A stretch of DNA of 37,135 bases from Lachnospiraceae bacterium (lineage in GTDB: Bacteria > Bacillota > Clostridia > Lachnospirales > Lachnospiraceae), in assembly GCA_021202635.1 (NCBI GenBank), contig JAJQCQ010000017.1, positions 7,840-44,974 of the forward strand, in the 5' to 3' direction. The notes beneath the pieces are model-generated. The model ran no database searches. It saw only the letters and a program-made list of their open reading frames with translations, and was not told the origin of the DNA. The first letter of the stretch is position 1; every line of letters starts with the position of its first letter. A program made the translations under genes and the position numbers. Positions 14,766 through 21,914 of this stretch are shown in pieces.

Positions 14766-16178
14766 ATGAAAACACAATGTCTCAACCCTTATCTTCCGCT
14801 GTACGAACATATTCCGGATGGCGAACCGCATGTATTCCACAACAGACTCTACATCTTTGGAAGCCATGATCTGGAAAATGGAAATGAGTTTTGCGAGCTG
14901 GATTATGTCGCCTGGTCCGCACCGGTAGACGATTTGTCAGACTGGCAGTTTGAAAACGTGATTTACCGTAAAAACCAGGACCCCTATAATGCAGACGCGC
15001 TCCCGCTGTACGCGCCGGATGTCGTACAGGGAAAGGATGGAAGGTTTTATTTGTATTATTGTATTAAATTTCAGGATTCCATCCACGTAGCTGTCTGTGA
15101 CACGCCGGCCGGGAAATATGAATTTTACGGAAGAGTGCATTATCCGGACGGCTCGCTTATGTCAGATAACCAGCCCTACGACCCTTCCGTGATCTGTTCA
15201 GAAGAAGGAATTTTTCTGTATTTCGGTTTTGCGCCGTGCCAGATTAACATTCCCCGCTACAAGGGACAGGATTTAAAAGGCGGAAGCGTTGTGGAACTGC
15301 AGGATGATATGCTTACAGTCAAAAGCAGCCCCGCCGTCGTCATTCCAAGCCTGAACTATGGCAGGGGGACATCTTTTGAGGGAAATGAGTATTTCGAAGC
15401 CCCGTCCATCCGCAAGATTAACGGTATCTATTACCTGATCTACTCTTCCATAAATACTCATCAGCTCTGTTACGCAATCAGTGATAAGCCGATGGAAGGT
15501 TTTGTTTATGGCGGCGTAATTGTCAGCAATGGAGACGTCGGATACATGGGGCGTACGGAAAGTGACAAACTGATGTCTGTTGGAAACAACCACGGCGGGC
15601 TAGTGGAGGTGTGCGGGCAATGGTATATCTTCTATCATCGACACACTTCGTTGAATCAATATAATCGGCAGGGATGCGCGGAACGGATATCTTTTGACGC
15701 AAATGGCAGAATTGCTCAGGTGACCATCACGACAAGCGGCATGAACAAGAAACCTCTCGCTGGAGATGCATCTTACCCGGCTGTGTACTGCTGCAATCTT
15801 ACAAATGGCCATATGGGTGCGTTGTCTTCACTTGGAAGGACAAACGCAGAAGTCGACTTTCCTTATATCACCTGTATGGACGGGGAGCGTTTTGTTGCGA
15901 ACATCAAGAACGGTGATATGATCGGCTATAAATATATCAATCTGATGGAGACAAAAAAAGTGGAGGTCGTATACCGGGCGTCCGGCAATGGAATCCTTGA
16001 AATCCACACTTCACCCGACTCTGATGCAAGAGCGCAAATAGCACTGACTGCTTCTTCCTGGTGGAAGGCAGCTGAAACAAAGGTTGAATTTACAGCAAAA
16101 GAACAGGAGCTTTATCTGATCTATACAGGAGAAGGTGTGTTTTCTCTGCTGACTCTGAACCTCAAAGGTCAGCAGTAA
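14766..16178 (+). CDS. Glycoside hydrolase family 43 protein
   Basis: The 470-residue protein has the five-bladed beta-propeller signature of GH43: a catalytic-base region NPYLPLYEHIPDGEPHVF near the N-terminus, the middle Asp in PYDPSVI, the acid Glu in YFEAPSIRKI, and GNNHGG further on. Residues from about 340 form a C-terminal beta-rich, CBM6-like domain. There is no signal peptide, so it acts in the cytoplasm on imported oligosaccharides. GH43 enzymes are usually alpha-L-arabinofuranosidases or beta-xylosidases; I cannot choose between them. The start at 14766 has AGGAGG 12 bases upstream, slightly long. It is divergent from the BMC locus and faces the pyruvate phosphate dikinase gene. 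Confidence 0.9.
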   Translation: MKTQCLNPYLPLYEHIPDGEPHVFHNRLYIFGSHDLENGNEFCELDYVAWSAPVDDLSDWQFENVIYRKNQDPYNADALPLYAPDVVQGKDGRFYLYYCIKFQDSIHVAVCDTPAGKYEFYGRVHYPDGSLMSDNQPYDPSVICSEEGIFLYFGFAPCQINIPRYKGQDLKGGSVVELQDDMLTVKSSPAVVIPSLNYGRGTSFEGNEYFEAPSIRKINGIYYLIYSSINTHQLCYAISDKPMEGFVYGGVIVSNGDVGYMGRTESDKLMSVGNNHGGLVEVCGQWYIFYHRHTSLNQYNRQGCAERISFDANGRIAQVTITTSGMNKKPLAGDASYPAVYCCNLTNGHMGALSSLGRTNAEVDFPYITCMDGERFVANIKNGDMIGYKYINLMETKKVEVVYRASGNGILEIHTSPDSDARAQIALTASSWWKAAETKVEFTAKEQELYLIYTGEGVFSLLTLNLKGQQ

Positions 16179-16239
16179 GTACAGATAATATTCCTTGCGC
16201 GCCATGCGATCGAACAGCATACAGCAGCCCTGCGCATAC

Positions 16240-16284
16240 AAGACCCGGCCAACCTGAAGCATCTCTCCAGGACGGCCGGGTCTT
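16240..16284 (+). terminator. Intrinsic terminator of the GH43 gene
   Basis: AAGACCCGGCC (16240-16250) and GGCCGGGTCTT (16274-16284) form a perfect 11-bp GC-rich stem, followed by a T-rich stretch on the plus strand. It lies 62 bases after the GH43 stop codon. On the minus strand an AT-rich tail also follows, so it may serve the convergent gene too. Confidence 0.85.
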
Positions 16285-16312
16285 TCTCATTTGTACTTTT
16301 TTGTATTTTAGA

Positions 16313-16355
16313 ATCTTTTGTGTTTCAAAAATCTTTTGTGTTTCAAAAATCTTTT
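16313..16355. repeat. 18-bp tandem repeat in a purine/pyrimidine-biased tract
   Basis: The unit ATCTTTTGTGTTTCAAAA occurs twice perfectly (16313-16330 and 16331-16348), with a partial third copy. The wider stretch, about 16290-16510, is strongly T-rich on the plus strand and repeats variants of CTTTTGTA every 12-24 bases, so it looks like a decayed tandem array. It lies between the GH43 terminator and the pyruvate phosphate dikinase stop codon. Confidence 0.7.
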
Positions 16356-16387
16356 TTGTTTTTCCGTTCCTTTTGTTCTTTCGTATC

Positions 16388-16501
16388 TTACTGTCTTATG
16401 TACTCCACCATCTTCTGTACTTTCTCTGCCATCTGTAGCTCAATTTCTTTTGTATTCTTCACATCTTTTGTTTCTTCTGAGTCTTTTGTACCTTCCGGCA
16501 T
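16388..16501 (-). CDS. Possible 37-residue charged small protein, doubtful
   Basis: ATG 16501 opens a 37-codon frame that stops with TAA at 16388. The product is highly charged with repeated TKD/TKE motifs at the N-terminus and a probable amphipathic helix (ELQMAEKVQKMVEYIRQ) at the end. The frame begins 32 bases after the pyruvate phosphate dikinase stop. There is no clear ribosome site; only ACGAAAG precedes it. The purine bias of the tract could produce such a frame by chance, so this is a candidate only. Confidence 0.2.
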   Translation of the reverse strand: MPEGTKDSEETKDVKNTKEIELQMAEKVQKMVEYIRQ

Positions 16502-16533
16502 CTTTCGTAAAAGTGGAGTTTATTTATCCAAAA

Positions 16534-19164
16534 TCACGCTTTCTTGTCCGCGATCGCTGCCTGCGCTGCCGCAAGTCTCGCAATCGGTACACGGAAAGGT
16601 GAGCAGGATACATAGTCAAGGCCGATCTTATGGCAATACTCTACAGAAGACGGATCGCCGCCATGCTCGCCGCAGATGCCGAAATGCAGATCCGGGTTTG
16701 CCGGACGGCCAAGCTCGATCGCCATCTCCATCAGCTTGCCAACACCATTCTGGTCGAGCTTCGCAAACGGGTCGTTCTCGAAGATCTTCGCGTCATAGTA
16801 AGAGGTCAGGAACTTGCTCGCGTCGTCACGGGAGAAGCCATAGCACATCTGTGTCAGGTCATTCGTGCCGAAGCAGAAGAAATCTGCCTCCTTCGCGATA
16901 TCCGATGCCGTCAGCGCTGCACGCGGGATCTCAATCATGGTACCGACTTCATACTTCAATTCAACGCCAGCAGCCTTAATTTCCTTCTCAGCTACTTCTA
17001 CAACGGTCTTCTTTACAAACTTCAGCTCTTTCGCGTCGCCTACCAGCGGGATCATGATCTCCGGCACTACCTTCCAGTCCGGATGTCTCTTCTGCACATT
17101 GATCGCCGCGCGGATCACCGCCATCGTCTGCATTTTCGCGATCTCAGGGAATGTAACATCCAGACGGCAGCCGCGGTGACCCATCATCGGGTTAAACTCT
17201 TTGAGCGCATTAATCTGCGTACGGATATGCTCCATACTCTTGTGCTGTGCGTCCGCGAGCTTGCGGATGTCTTCCTCCTCGGTCGGGACAAACTCATGAA
17301 GAGGCGGGTCCAGGAAACGGATGGTGACAGGATTGCCCTCCATCGCCTCATAGAGTGCCTCGAAGTCTGCCTGCTGATACGGAAGAATCTTATCCAGGGC
17401 GGCTTCTCTCTCCTCGGTCGTCTCCGCGCAGATCATCTCACGGAAAGCGTCAATTCTCTCCTCACCGAAGAACATATGCTCGGTACGGCACAGGCCAATG
17501 CCTTCCGCGCCAAGCTCACGCGCCTTGCGCGCATCTCTCGGTGTATCGGCGTTCGTTCTTACCTTCAGTTTTCTATACTGGTCAGCCCAGGTCATAATAC
17601 GGCCAAACTCGCCCGCGATTGTCGCATCAACGGTCGGGATCAGACCCTCATACACATTACCGGTCGAGCCATCGATCGAAATCTCATCGCCCTCATGGAA
17701 TTCCTTGCCATTCACGGTAAACTTCTTATGCAGCTCGTCCATCGCAATGTCGCCGCAGCCGGATACACAGCAGGTACCCATACCACGCGCTACTACCGCC
17801 GCATGACTCGTCATACCGCCGCGGACAGTCAGGATACCCTGCGCGTTCTTCATGCCCTCGATATCCTCCGGAGAGGTCTCCAGGCGAACCAGAACGACCT
17901 TCTCGCCTCTGTTTGCCCATGCCTTCGCGTCCTCAGCCGTGAAAACAATCTTGCCGCAGGCAGCTCCCGGAGAAGCGCCAAGGCCTCTGGTAAGCGGCAC
18001 TGCCTTGTGCAGAATATAGGAATCGAACTGCGGGTGAAGCAGAGTATCAAGGTTCCGCGGGTCGATCATCGCAACCGCCTCTTCCTCGGTTCTCTTGCCC
18101 TCATCTACCAGGTCGCAGGCAATCTTCAGAGCCGCCTGCGCGGTTCTCTTGCCGTTACGTGTCTGCAGCATATACAGCTTATTATTCTCTACAGTAAACT
18201 CCATATCCTGCATATCGCGATAATGATCTTCCAGCGTACTGCATACGGAGGTAAACTGTGCAAACGCCTCCGGGAACTTCTGCTCCATCTCGCTGATGTG
18301 CATCGGAGTGCGGACACCTGCTACTACGTCCTCGCCCTGTGCGTTCGTCAGGAACTCGCCAAACAGACCCTTCTTGCCAGTCGCCGGGTCACGCGTAAAT
18401 GCTACGCCGGTACCGCAGTCATCGCCCATATTACCAAACGCCATCATCTGTACATTCACCGCAGTACCCCAGGAATACGGGATATCATTGTCGCGGCGGT
18501 ATACGTTCGCACGCGGGTTGTCCCAGGAACGGAACACAGCCTTGATCGCCTCTACAAGCTGTACCTTCGGATCCGTCGGGAAATCACTGCCAATCTTTGC
18601 CTTATACTCTGCCTTGAACTGAGAGGCCAGCTCCTTCAGGTCATCCGCATCCAGCTCTACATCGTGAATAACGCCCTTTTTCGCCTTCATCTTGTCGATC
18701 AGCTCTTCGAAATACTTCTTGCCAACCTCCATCACGACATCGGAAAACATCTGAATGAAACGGCGATAGCAGTCCCACGCCCAGCGCGGATTGCCGGACT
18801 TCTTGGAGAGTACCTCTACAACATCCTCATTCAATCCTAAGTTCAGGATCGTATCCATCATACCCGGCATGGATGCTCTCGCGCCGGAACGAACGGAAAC
18901 AAGCAGCGGATTCTCAATGTCCCCGAACTTCTTGCCTGTGATCTCTTCCATCTTGCCGATCGCTTCCACGATCTGCCCCATGATCTCGTCATTAATCTGG
19001 CGGCCATCCTCGTAGTACTGCGTGCAGGCTTCCGTCGTAATCGTAAAGCCCTGCGGTACCGGCAGACCCAGGTTGGTCATCTCCGCGAGGTTCGCGCCCT
19101 TGCCACCGAGCAGGTTCCGCATGTTCGCATTGCCCTCGGTGAACATATAAACCCATTTGTTCAT
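16534..19164 (-). CDS. ppdK: Pyruvate, phosphate dikinase
   Basis: The 876-residue enzyme interconverts pyruvate, ATP and phosphate with PEP, AMP and PPi. It has the usual length and layout: an ATP-grasp nucleotide domain (about 1-340), the swivelling phosphohistidine domain with GGMTSHAAVVARGMG (His454), and the C-terminal PEP/pyruvate barrel with FGICGEHGGDP supplying the catalytic Cys. The start is ATG 19164, with AGGAGG 9 bases upstream; the open frame extends to 19293 but without support. In anaerobes with PPi-dependent phosphofructokinase it commonly works in the glycolytic direction and consumes PPi. The gene for such a kinase lies two genes upstream. Confidence 0.97.
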   Translation of the reverse strand: MNKWVYMFTEGNANMRNLLGGKGANLAEMTNLGLPVPQGFTITTEACTQYYEDGRQINDEIMGQIVEAIGKMEEITGKKFGDIENPLLVSVRSGARASMPGMMDTILNLGLNEDVVEVLSKKSGNPRWAWDCYRRFIQMFSDVVMEVGKKYFEELIDKMKAKKGVIHDVELDADDLKELASQFKAEYKAKIGSDFPTDPKVQLVEAIKAVFRSWDNPRANVYRRDNDIPYSWGTAVNVQMMAFGNMGDDCGTGVAFTRDPATGKKGLFGEFLTNAQGEDVVAGVRTPMHISEMEQKFPEAFAQFTSVCSTLEDHYRDMQDMEFTVENNKLYMLQTRNGKRTAQAALKIACDLVDEGKRTEEEAVAMIDPRNLDTLLHPQFDSYILHKAVPLTRGLGASPGAACGKIVFTAEDAKAWANRGEKVVLVRLETSPEDIEGMKNAQGILTVRGGMTSHAAVVARGMGTCCVSGCGDIAMDELHKKFTVNGKEFHEGDEISIDGSTGNVYEGLIPTVDATIAGEFGRIMTWADQYRKLKVRTNADTPRDARKARELGAEGIGLCRTEHMFFGEERIDAFREMICAETTEEREAALDKILPYQQADFEALYEAMEGNPVTIRFLDPPLHEFVPTEEEDIRKLADAQHKSMEHIRTQINALKEFNPMMGHRGCRLDVTFPEIAKMQTMAVIRAAINVQKRHPDWKVVPEIMIPLVGDAKELKFVKKTVVEVAEKEIKAAGVELKYEVGTMIEIPRAALTASDIAKEADFFCFGTNDLTQMCYGFSRDDASKFLTSYYDAKIFENDPFAKLDQNGVGKLMEMAIELGRPANPDLHFGICGEHGGDPSSVEYCHKIGLDYVSCSPFRVPIARLAAAQAAIADKKA

Positions 19165-19303
19165 TGTACAATTCCTCCTGATTGATTTCCCGTGTGGATA
19201 TATGATTTTCGCTGACAGCCACTTTCTGACGAGGCTTACGATATCTGAATCCTCTGACATCTCTGCCCTTTCGTGGCAGACAGCGTTTCCCACCTCTGCA
19301 TCA

Positions 19304-19331
19304 ATTGTAACATATTTCCCACATCAGTCAA
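19304..19331 (-). promoter_or_regulatory. Sigma-A-type promoter of ppdK
   Basis: On the minus strand TTGACT (19331-19326) and TACAAT (19309-19304) are 16 bases apart. The leader to ATG 19164 would be about 130 bases. The Fic gene upstream is therefore probably a separate unit. Confidence 0.65.
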
Positions 19332-19450
19332 GAAAATCCTTGCCAGATTTTTGAGTTTTTTGTGCATAATCTTTGAAAGTTTCGTGACGGGCGGTCAATT
19401 TTTGTCATTTTCGTTGATATCTATCAAAAATTATTTGTGGCATATCATCG

Positions 19451-20185
19451 TTATAAAAAATAGCCTGCCTTCTTATAATAAAACTCCTGCTCCACCGCGA
19501 ACAGTTCTTCCAGCTTTGTTATATCCCGTTCCTCACGATATAATTTCAGACCGTCTAAATAAAGTCCCCGCTTCTCGTCTTCTATCACCACCGGACAAAT
19601 CCCGTGCGTCAGACACTCCCGGAACAGAATCAGCCGCCCGGTCCGCCCGTTTCCATCTTGAAACGGATGAATGCTCTCATATCTGGCATGAAATTCAGCC
19701 AGCACCGCCAGATTCACAGACTGACCGGAATACCAGGAAAGGAGCCGTTCCATTTCTTCCGGCACATCCACAGGCAGAACAGTCGGATAAATCCCAATGA
19801 TATTCGCTCTCTTTTTATAATCCCCGATCGCGTAGCCATTCGCCCGGTCCTCAAAGACTCCCGATTTAAGCTCATAGTGAAACGCCTTAATCAACTCCTG
19901 CGACAGCGGCTCCTCCAGTGTGTCCAGCATCCTGTTAAACATAAGGAAATGGCCATTCATCTCTTCTACATCTTTTGCCCGATAACAGTCATCCGATTTT
20001 GGAAGCGTCCCCCGGTCAAACAAAGAAGCCGTCTGTTCTTCTGTCAGCGTACTTCCCTCAATCTTATTCGAATTATAAGCCAGAAGCCGCTGGGTGAACG
20101 CATATACACCAGAGCGGTCAAACCGTTTTCGTTCTATCACAAACCGCTCCAGAAGAAATGTTAAAAAATTCGAATCAGTGACCAC
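19451..20185 (-). CDS. Fic-domain protein, self-inhibited (class II) type
   Basis: The 244-residue protein has the complete Fic active-site motif HPFQDGNGRTGR (173-184), which includes the catalytic His and the phosphate-binding loop. Fic proteins transfer AMP or another nucleotide to a protein side chain, and some also remove it. An inhibitory helix motif of the form (S/T)xxxE(G/N) is present N-terminal to the Fic core as SNKIEG (39-44), with Glu43 expected to block ATP positioning. That arrangement defines class II and needs no separate antitoxin. The start is GTG 20185, with GGAGG 8 bases upstream. No antitoxin-like gene adjoins it. The target is unknown. Confidence 0.92.
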   Translation of the reverse strand: MVTDSNFLTFLLERFVIERKRFDRSGVYAFTQRLLAYNSNKIEGSTLTEEQTASLFDRGTLPKSDDCYRAKDVEEMNGHFLMFNRMLDTLEEPLSQELIKAFHYELKSGVFEDRANGYAIGDYKKRANIIGIYPTVLPVDVPEEMERLLSWYSGQSVNLAVLAEFHARYESIHPFQDGNGRTGRLILFRECLTHGICPVVIEDEKRGLYLDGLKLYREERDITKLEELFAVEQEFYYKKAGYFL

Positions 20186-20351
20186 GACTTACACCTCCCG
20201 TGCCTGACACTTCATCAAAATACGCAATCACAAAAACCGCTGACGCCAGATCCGGCGATTCTCATATTTAAGAAATACGCCTGCATGGCAGCGACAGCGG
20301 CTTTCCTTTCAAAAGCTATATCAAAAAACCTTTCGCTATATCATTCTGACA

Positions 20352-21599
20352 TTACTGTCTGTAAGCACTGCGGTTCAGCACCAGATGCTTCGGAACGCCG
20401 TTCACCATCAGCGGAGTCAGCTCGCCAAGGATCAGCGGACGCGCATATTCCACATAGCCCTCTCCAATGTCTGTACCATCGTTGATGATCCACTCTGCCG
20501 GAACCGGTCTCTCTACGTTCGCGATCGCATGAATGTCATAGATGCTGTAGCCAACCTGATACGGGCTGCGCTCCTTCACATCGATGGTAATCATCATGCC
20601 GGTCTGGCCCTCATCAGCCGCCTTGCATGCCAGATAACCCACATTGAACGCTTCATTGATATCGTTCAGGGACGCGATGTGTGTCGCCGCTCTCTGCAGC
20701 GTAGAGAATTCGATCGCACGGGTCTTCAGTCCTGTCGCCTCAGCAATCTTGTTTGCCAGAACAACGCCGCAGCCGGAAAGCTGCTTGTGGCCAAACGCAT
20801 CTACATAGTCAGAGCCGGCGCCCAGCTCACACACGAAGCGGCCATCCGCAATCTTGATCCCTTCTGATACCGCGATCACTACAGAGCTCTTCTTCGCCGC
20901 CAGATCCTTCACTCTCGCCAGGAAATCATCCATATCAAAGGTTGACTCCGGCAGATAGATCAGATCCGGACCTTCGCAGTCCTCATCTCTTGAGAGTGCG
21001 GCAGCCGCGGTCAGCCAGCCAGCGTTGCGTCCCATGATCTCCACGATGCAGACGGTTGGCTTCTCAATACCGAAGCTCGCGTTGTCGCGGATGATCTCCT
21101 TCAGAGAGGTCGCGATATATTTCGCCGCAGAGCCGTAGCCCGGGCAGTGATCAGTGATCGGCAGGTCATTGTCAATCGTCTTCGGAACGCCCATGAAGCG
21201 CTGAGATTTCCCCTTCAGAGCCGCATAGTCAGAAAGCATCTTGATCGTATCCATCGAATCATTGCCGCCGATGTAGAACAGGCACTCGATGTTATATTTC
21301 TCAAGAATCTCAAAAATCTTATCATAAACCGCTTCATTGCCCTCGATCTTCGGCAGCTTATAGCGGCAGGAGCCAAGGAACGCAGACGGCGTTCTCTTCA
21401 GAAGCTCGATGTCCTTGTCTTCCTTAATATATTCGCTCATGTCTACCAGGTCTTCATTCAAAAAACCCTGGATTCCATGATGCATCCCATAAATCTTCTC
21501 CACGCCAAGCTCTCTCGCCTTGCTCACAACGCCTGCAAGGCTGGAATTGATCACAGCTGTCGGTCCGCCGGACTGACCTACTACAATATTTCCCTTCAT
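20352..21599 (-). CDS. pfp: Pyrophosphate-dependent 6-phosphofructokinase
   Basis: The 415-residue protein phosphorylates fructose-6-phosphate. Two positions separate PPi from ATP enzymes: GGND (111-114) in place of GGDG, and Lys140 in PKTIDND in place of the Gly of ATP enzymes. Both indicate PPi as the donor. The N-terminus MKGNIVVGQSGGPTAVINSS and the substrate motif IVEIMGRNAGWL are standard. An AGGAGG site precedes ATG 21599. Together with ppdK it makes a PPi-linked glycolysis: one enzyme uses PPi at the top and the other uses it at the bottom when making pyruvate. The start lies behind a 313-bp structured leader. Confidence 0.95.
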   Translation of the reverse strand: MKGNIVVGQSGGPTAVINSSLAGVVSKARELGVEKIYGMHHGIQGFLNEDLVDMSEYIKEDKDIELLKRTPSAFLGSCRYKLPKIEGNEAVYDKIFEILEKYNIECLFYIGGNDSMDTIKMLSDYAALKGKSQRFMGVPKTIDNDLPITDHCPGYGSAAKYIATSLKEIIRDNASFGIEKPTVCIVEIMGRNAGWLTAAAALSRDEDCEGPDLIYLPESTFDMDDFLARVKDLAAKKSSVVIAVSEGIKIADGRFVCELGAGSDYVDAFGHKQLSGCGVVLANKIAEATGLKTRAIEFSTLQRAATHIASLNDINEAFNVGYLACKAADEGQTGMMITIDVKERSPYQVGYSIYDIHAIANVERPVPAEWIINDGTDIGEGYVEYARPLILGELTPLMVNGVPKHLVLNRSAYRQ

Positions 21600-21680
21600 T
21601 GTAACTTCCTCCTGAAATTCTATTCTGTATCATTACCTTTGAAAATACCGGCTTCACATAGAATAAACCAGTTTTCCCGA

Positions 21681-21730
21681 GCGCCGCTGAAACGCAAAGC
21701 GTTTTTCCATTGGCGGCGCAATCTGCCGCC
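21681..21730 (-). promoter_or_regulatory. Structured leader with mutually exclusive hairpins before pfp
   Basis: GCGCCGC (21681-21687) pairs with GCGGCGC (21713-21719), enclosing AAACGC/GCGTTT (21690-21704). Alternatively GGCGGC (21712-21717) pairs with GCCGCC (21725-21730). The shared middle segment cannot do both. The region lies between the predicted pfp promoter and its start codon, so both forms can exist in the leader RNA. It may also simply be a dispersed repeat that landed there. Confidence 0.45.
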
Positions 21731-21762
21731 GAACGTTAGTGAGGGGGCGCTTCCACCGAAGC

Positions 21763-21791
21763 AGTATAGCAGAATTTTCCTGATACCGCAA
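21763..21791 (-). promoter_or_regulatory. Sigma-A-type promoter of pfp
   Basis: On the minus strand TTGCGG (21791-21786) and TATACT (21768-21763) are separated by 17 bases. The leader would run about 155 bases to ATG 21599 and include the hairpins at 21681-21730. Confidence 0.6.
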
Positions 21792-21844
21792 GATGAAATC
21801 TGGGGTTTTCACACTTTTGCAGGCAGATTAAGCGCCAGAATTAT

Positions 21845-21914
21845 GATACTACGGTCCCAAGGGTCATGAATTGGAATGCAAGCGTTCCATTCATGACCTT
21901 TCGTCCCTTGTATC
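21845..21914 (-). terminator. Long imperfect palindrome at the GH3 stop codon
   Basis: GGTCATGAATTGGAA (21862-21876) pairs with TTCCATTCATGACC (21885-21898) with one bulge. Outer arms beginning GATAC at 21845 and ending GTATC at 21914 extend the stem imperfectly to about 70 bp. It overlaps the GH3 stop codon and probably ends or protects the glycan-operon mRNA. There is no T-run on the minus strand, so it may be a dispersed palindromic repeat used as a 3' end. Confidence 0.5.

Noticed and set aside
16630-18840. Long plus-strand open frame (736 codons)
   Set aside because: It is antisense to ppdK; its composition is that of a shadow frame.
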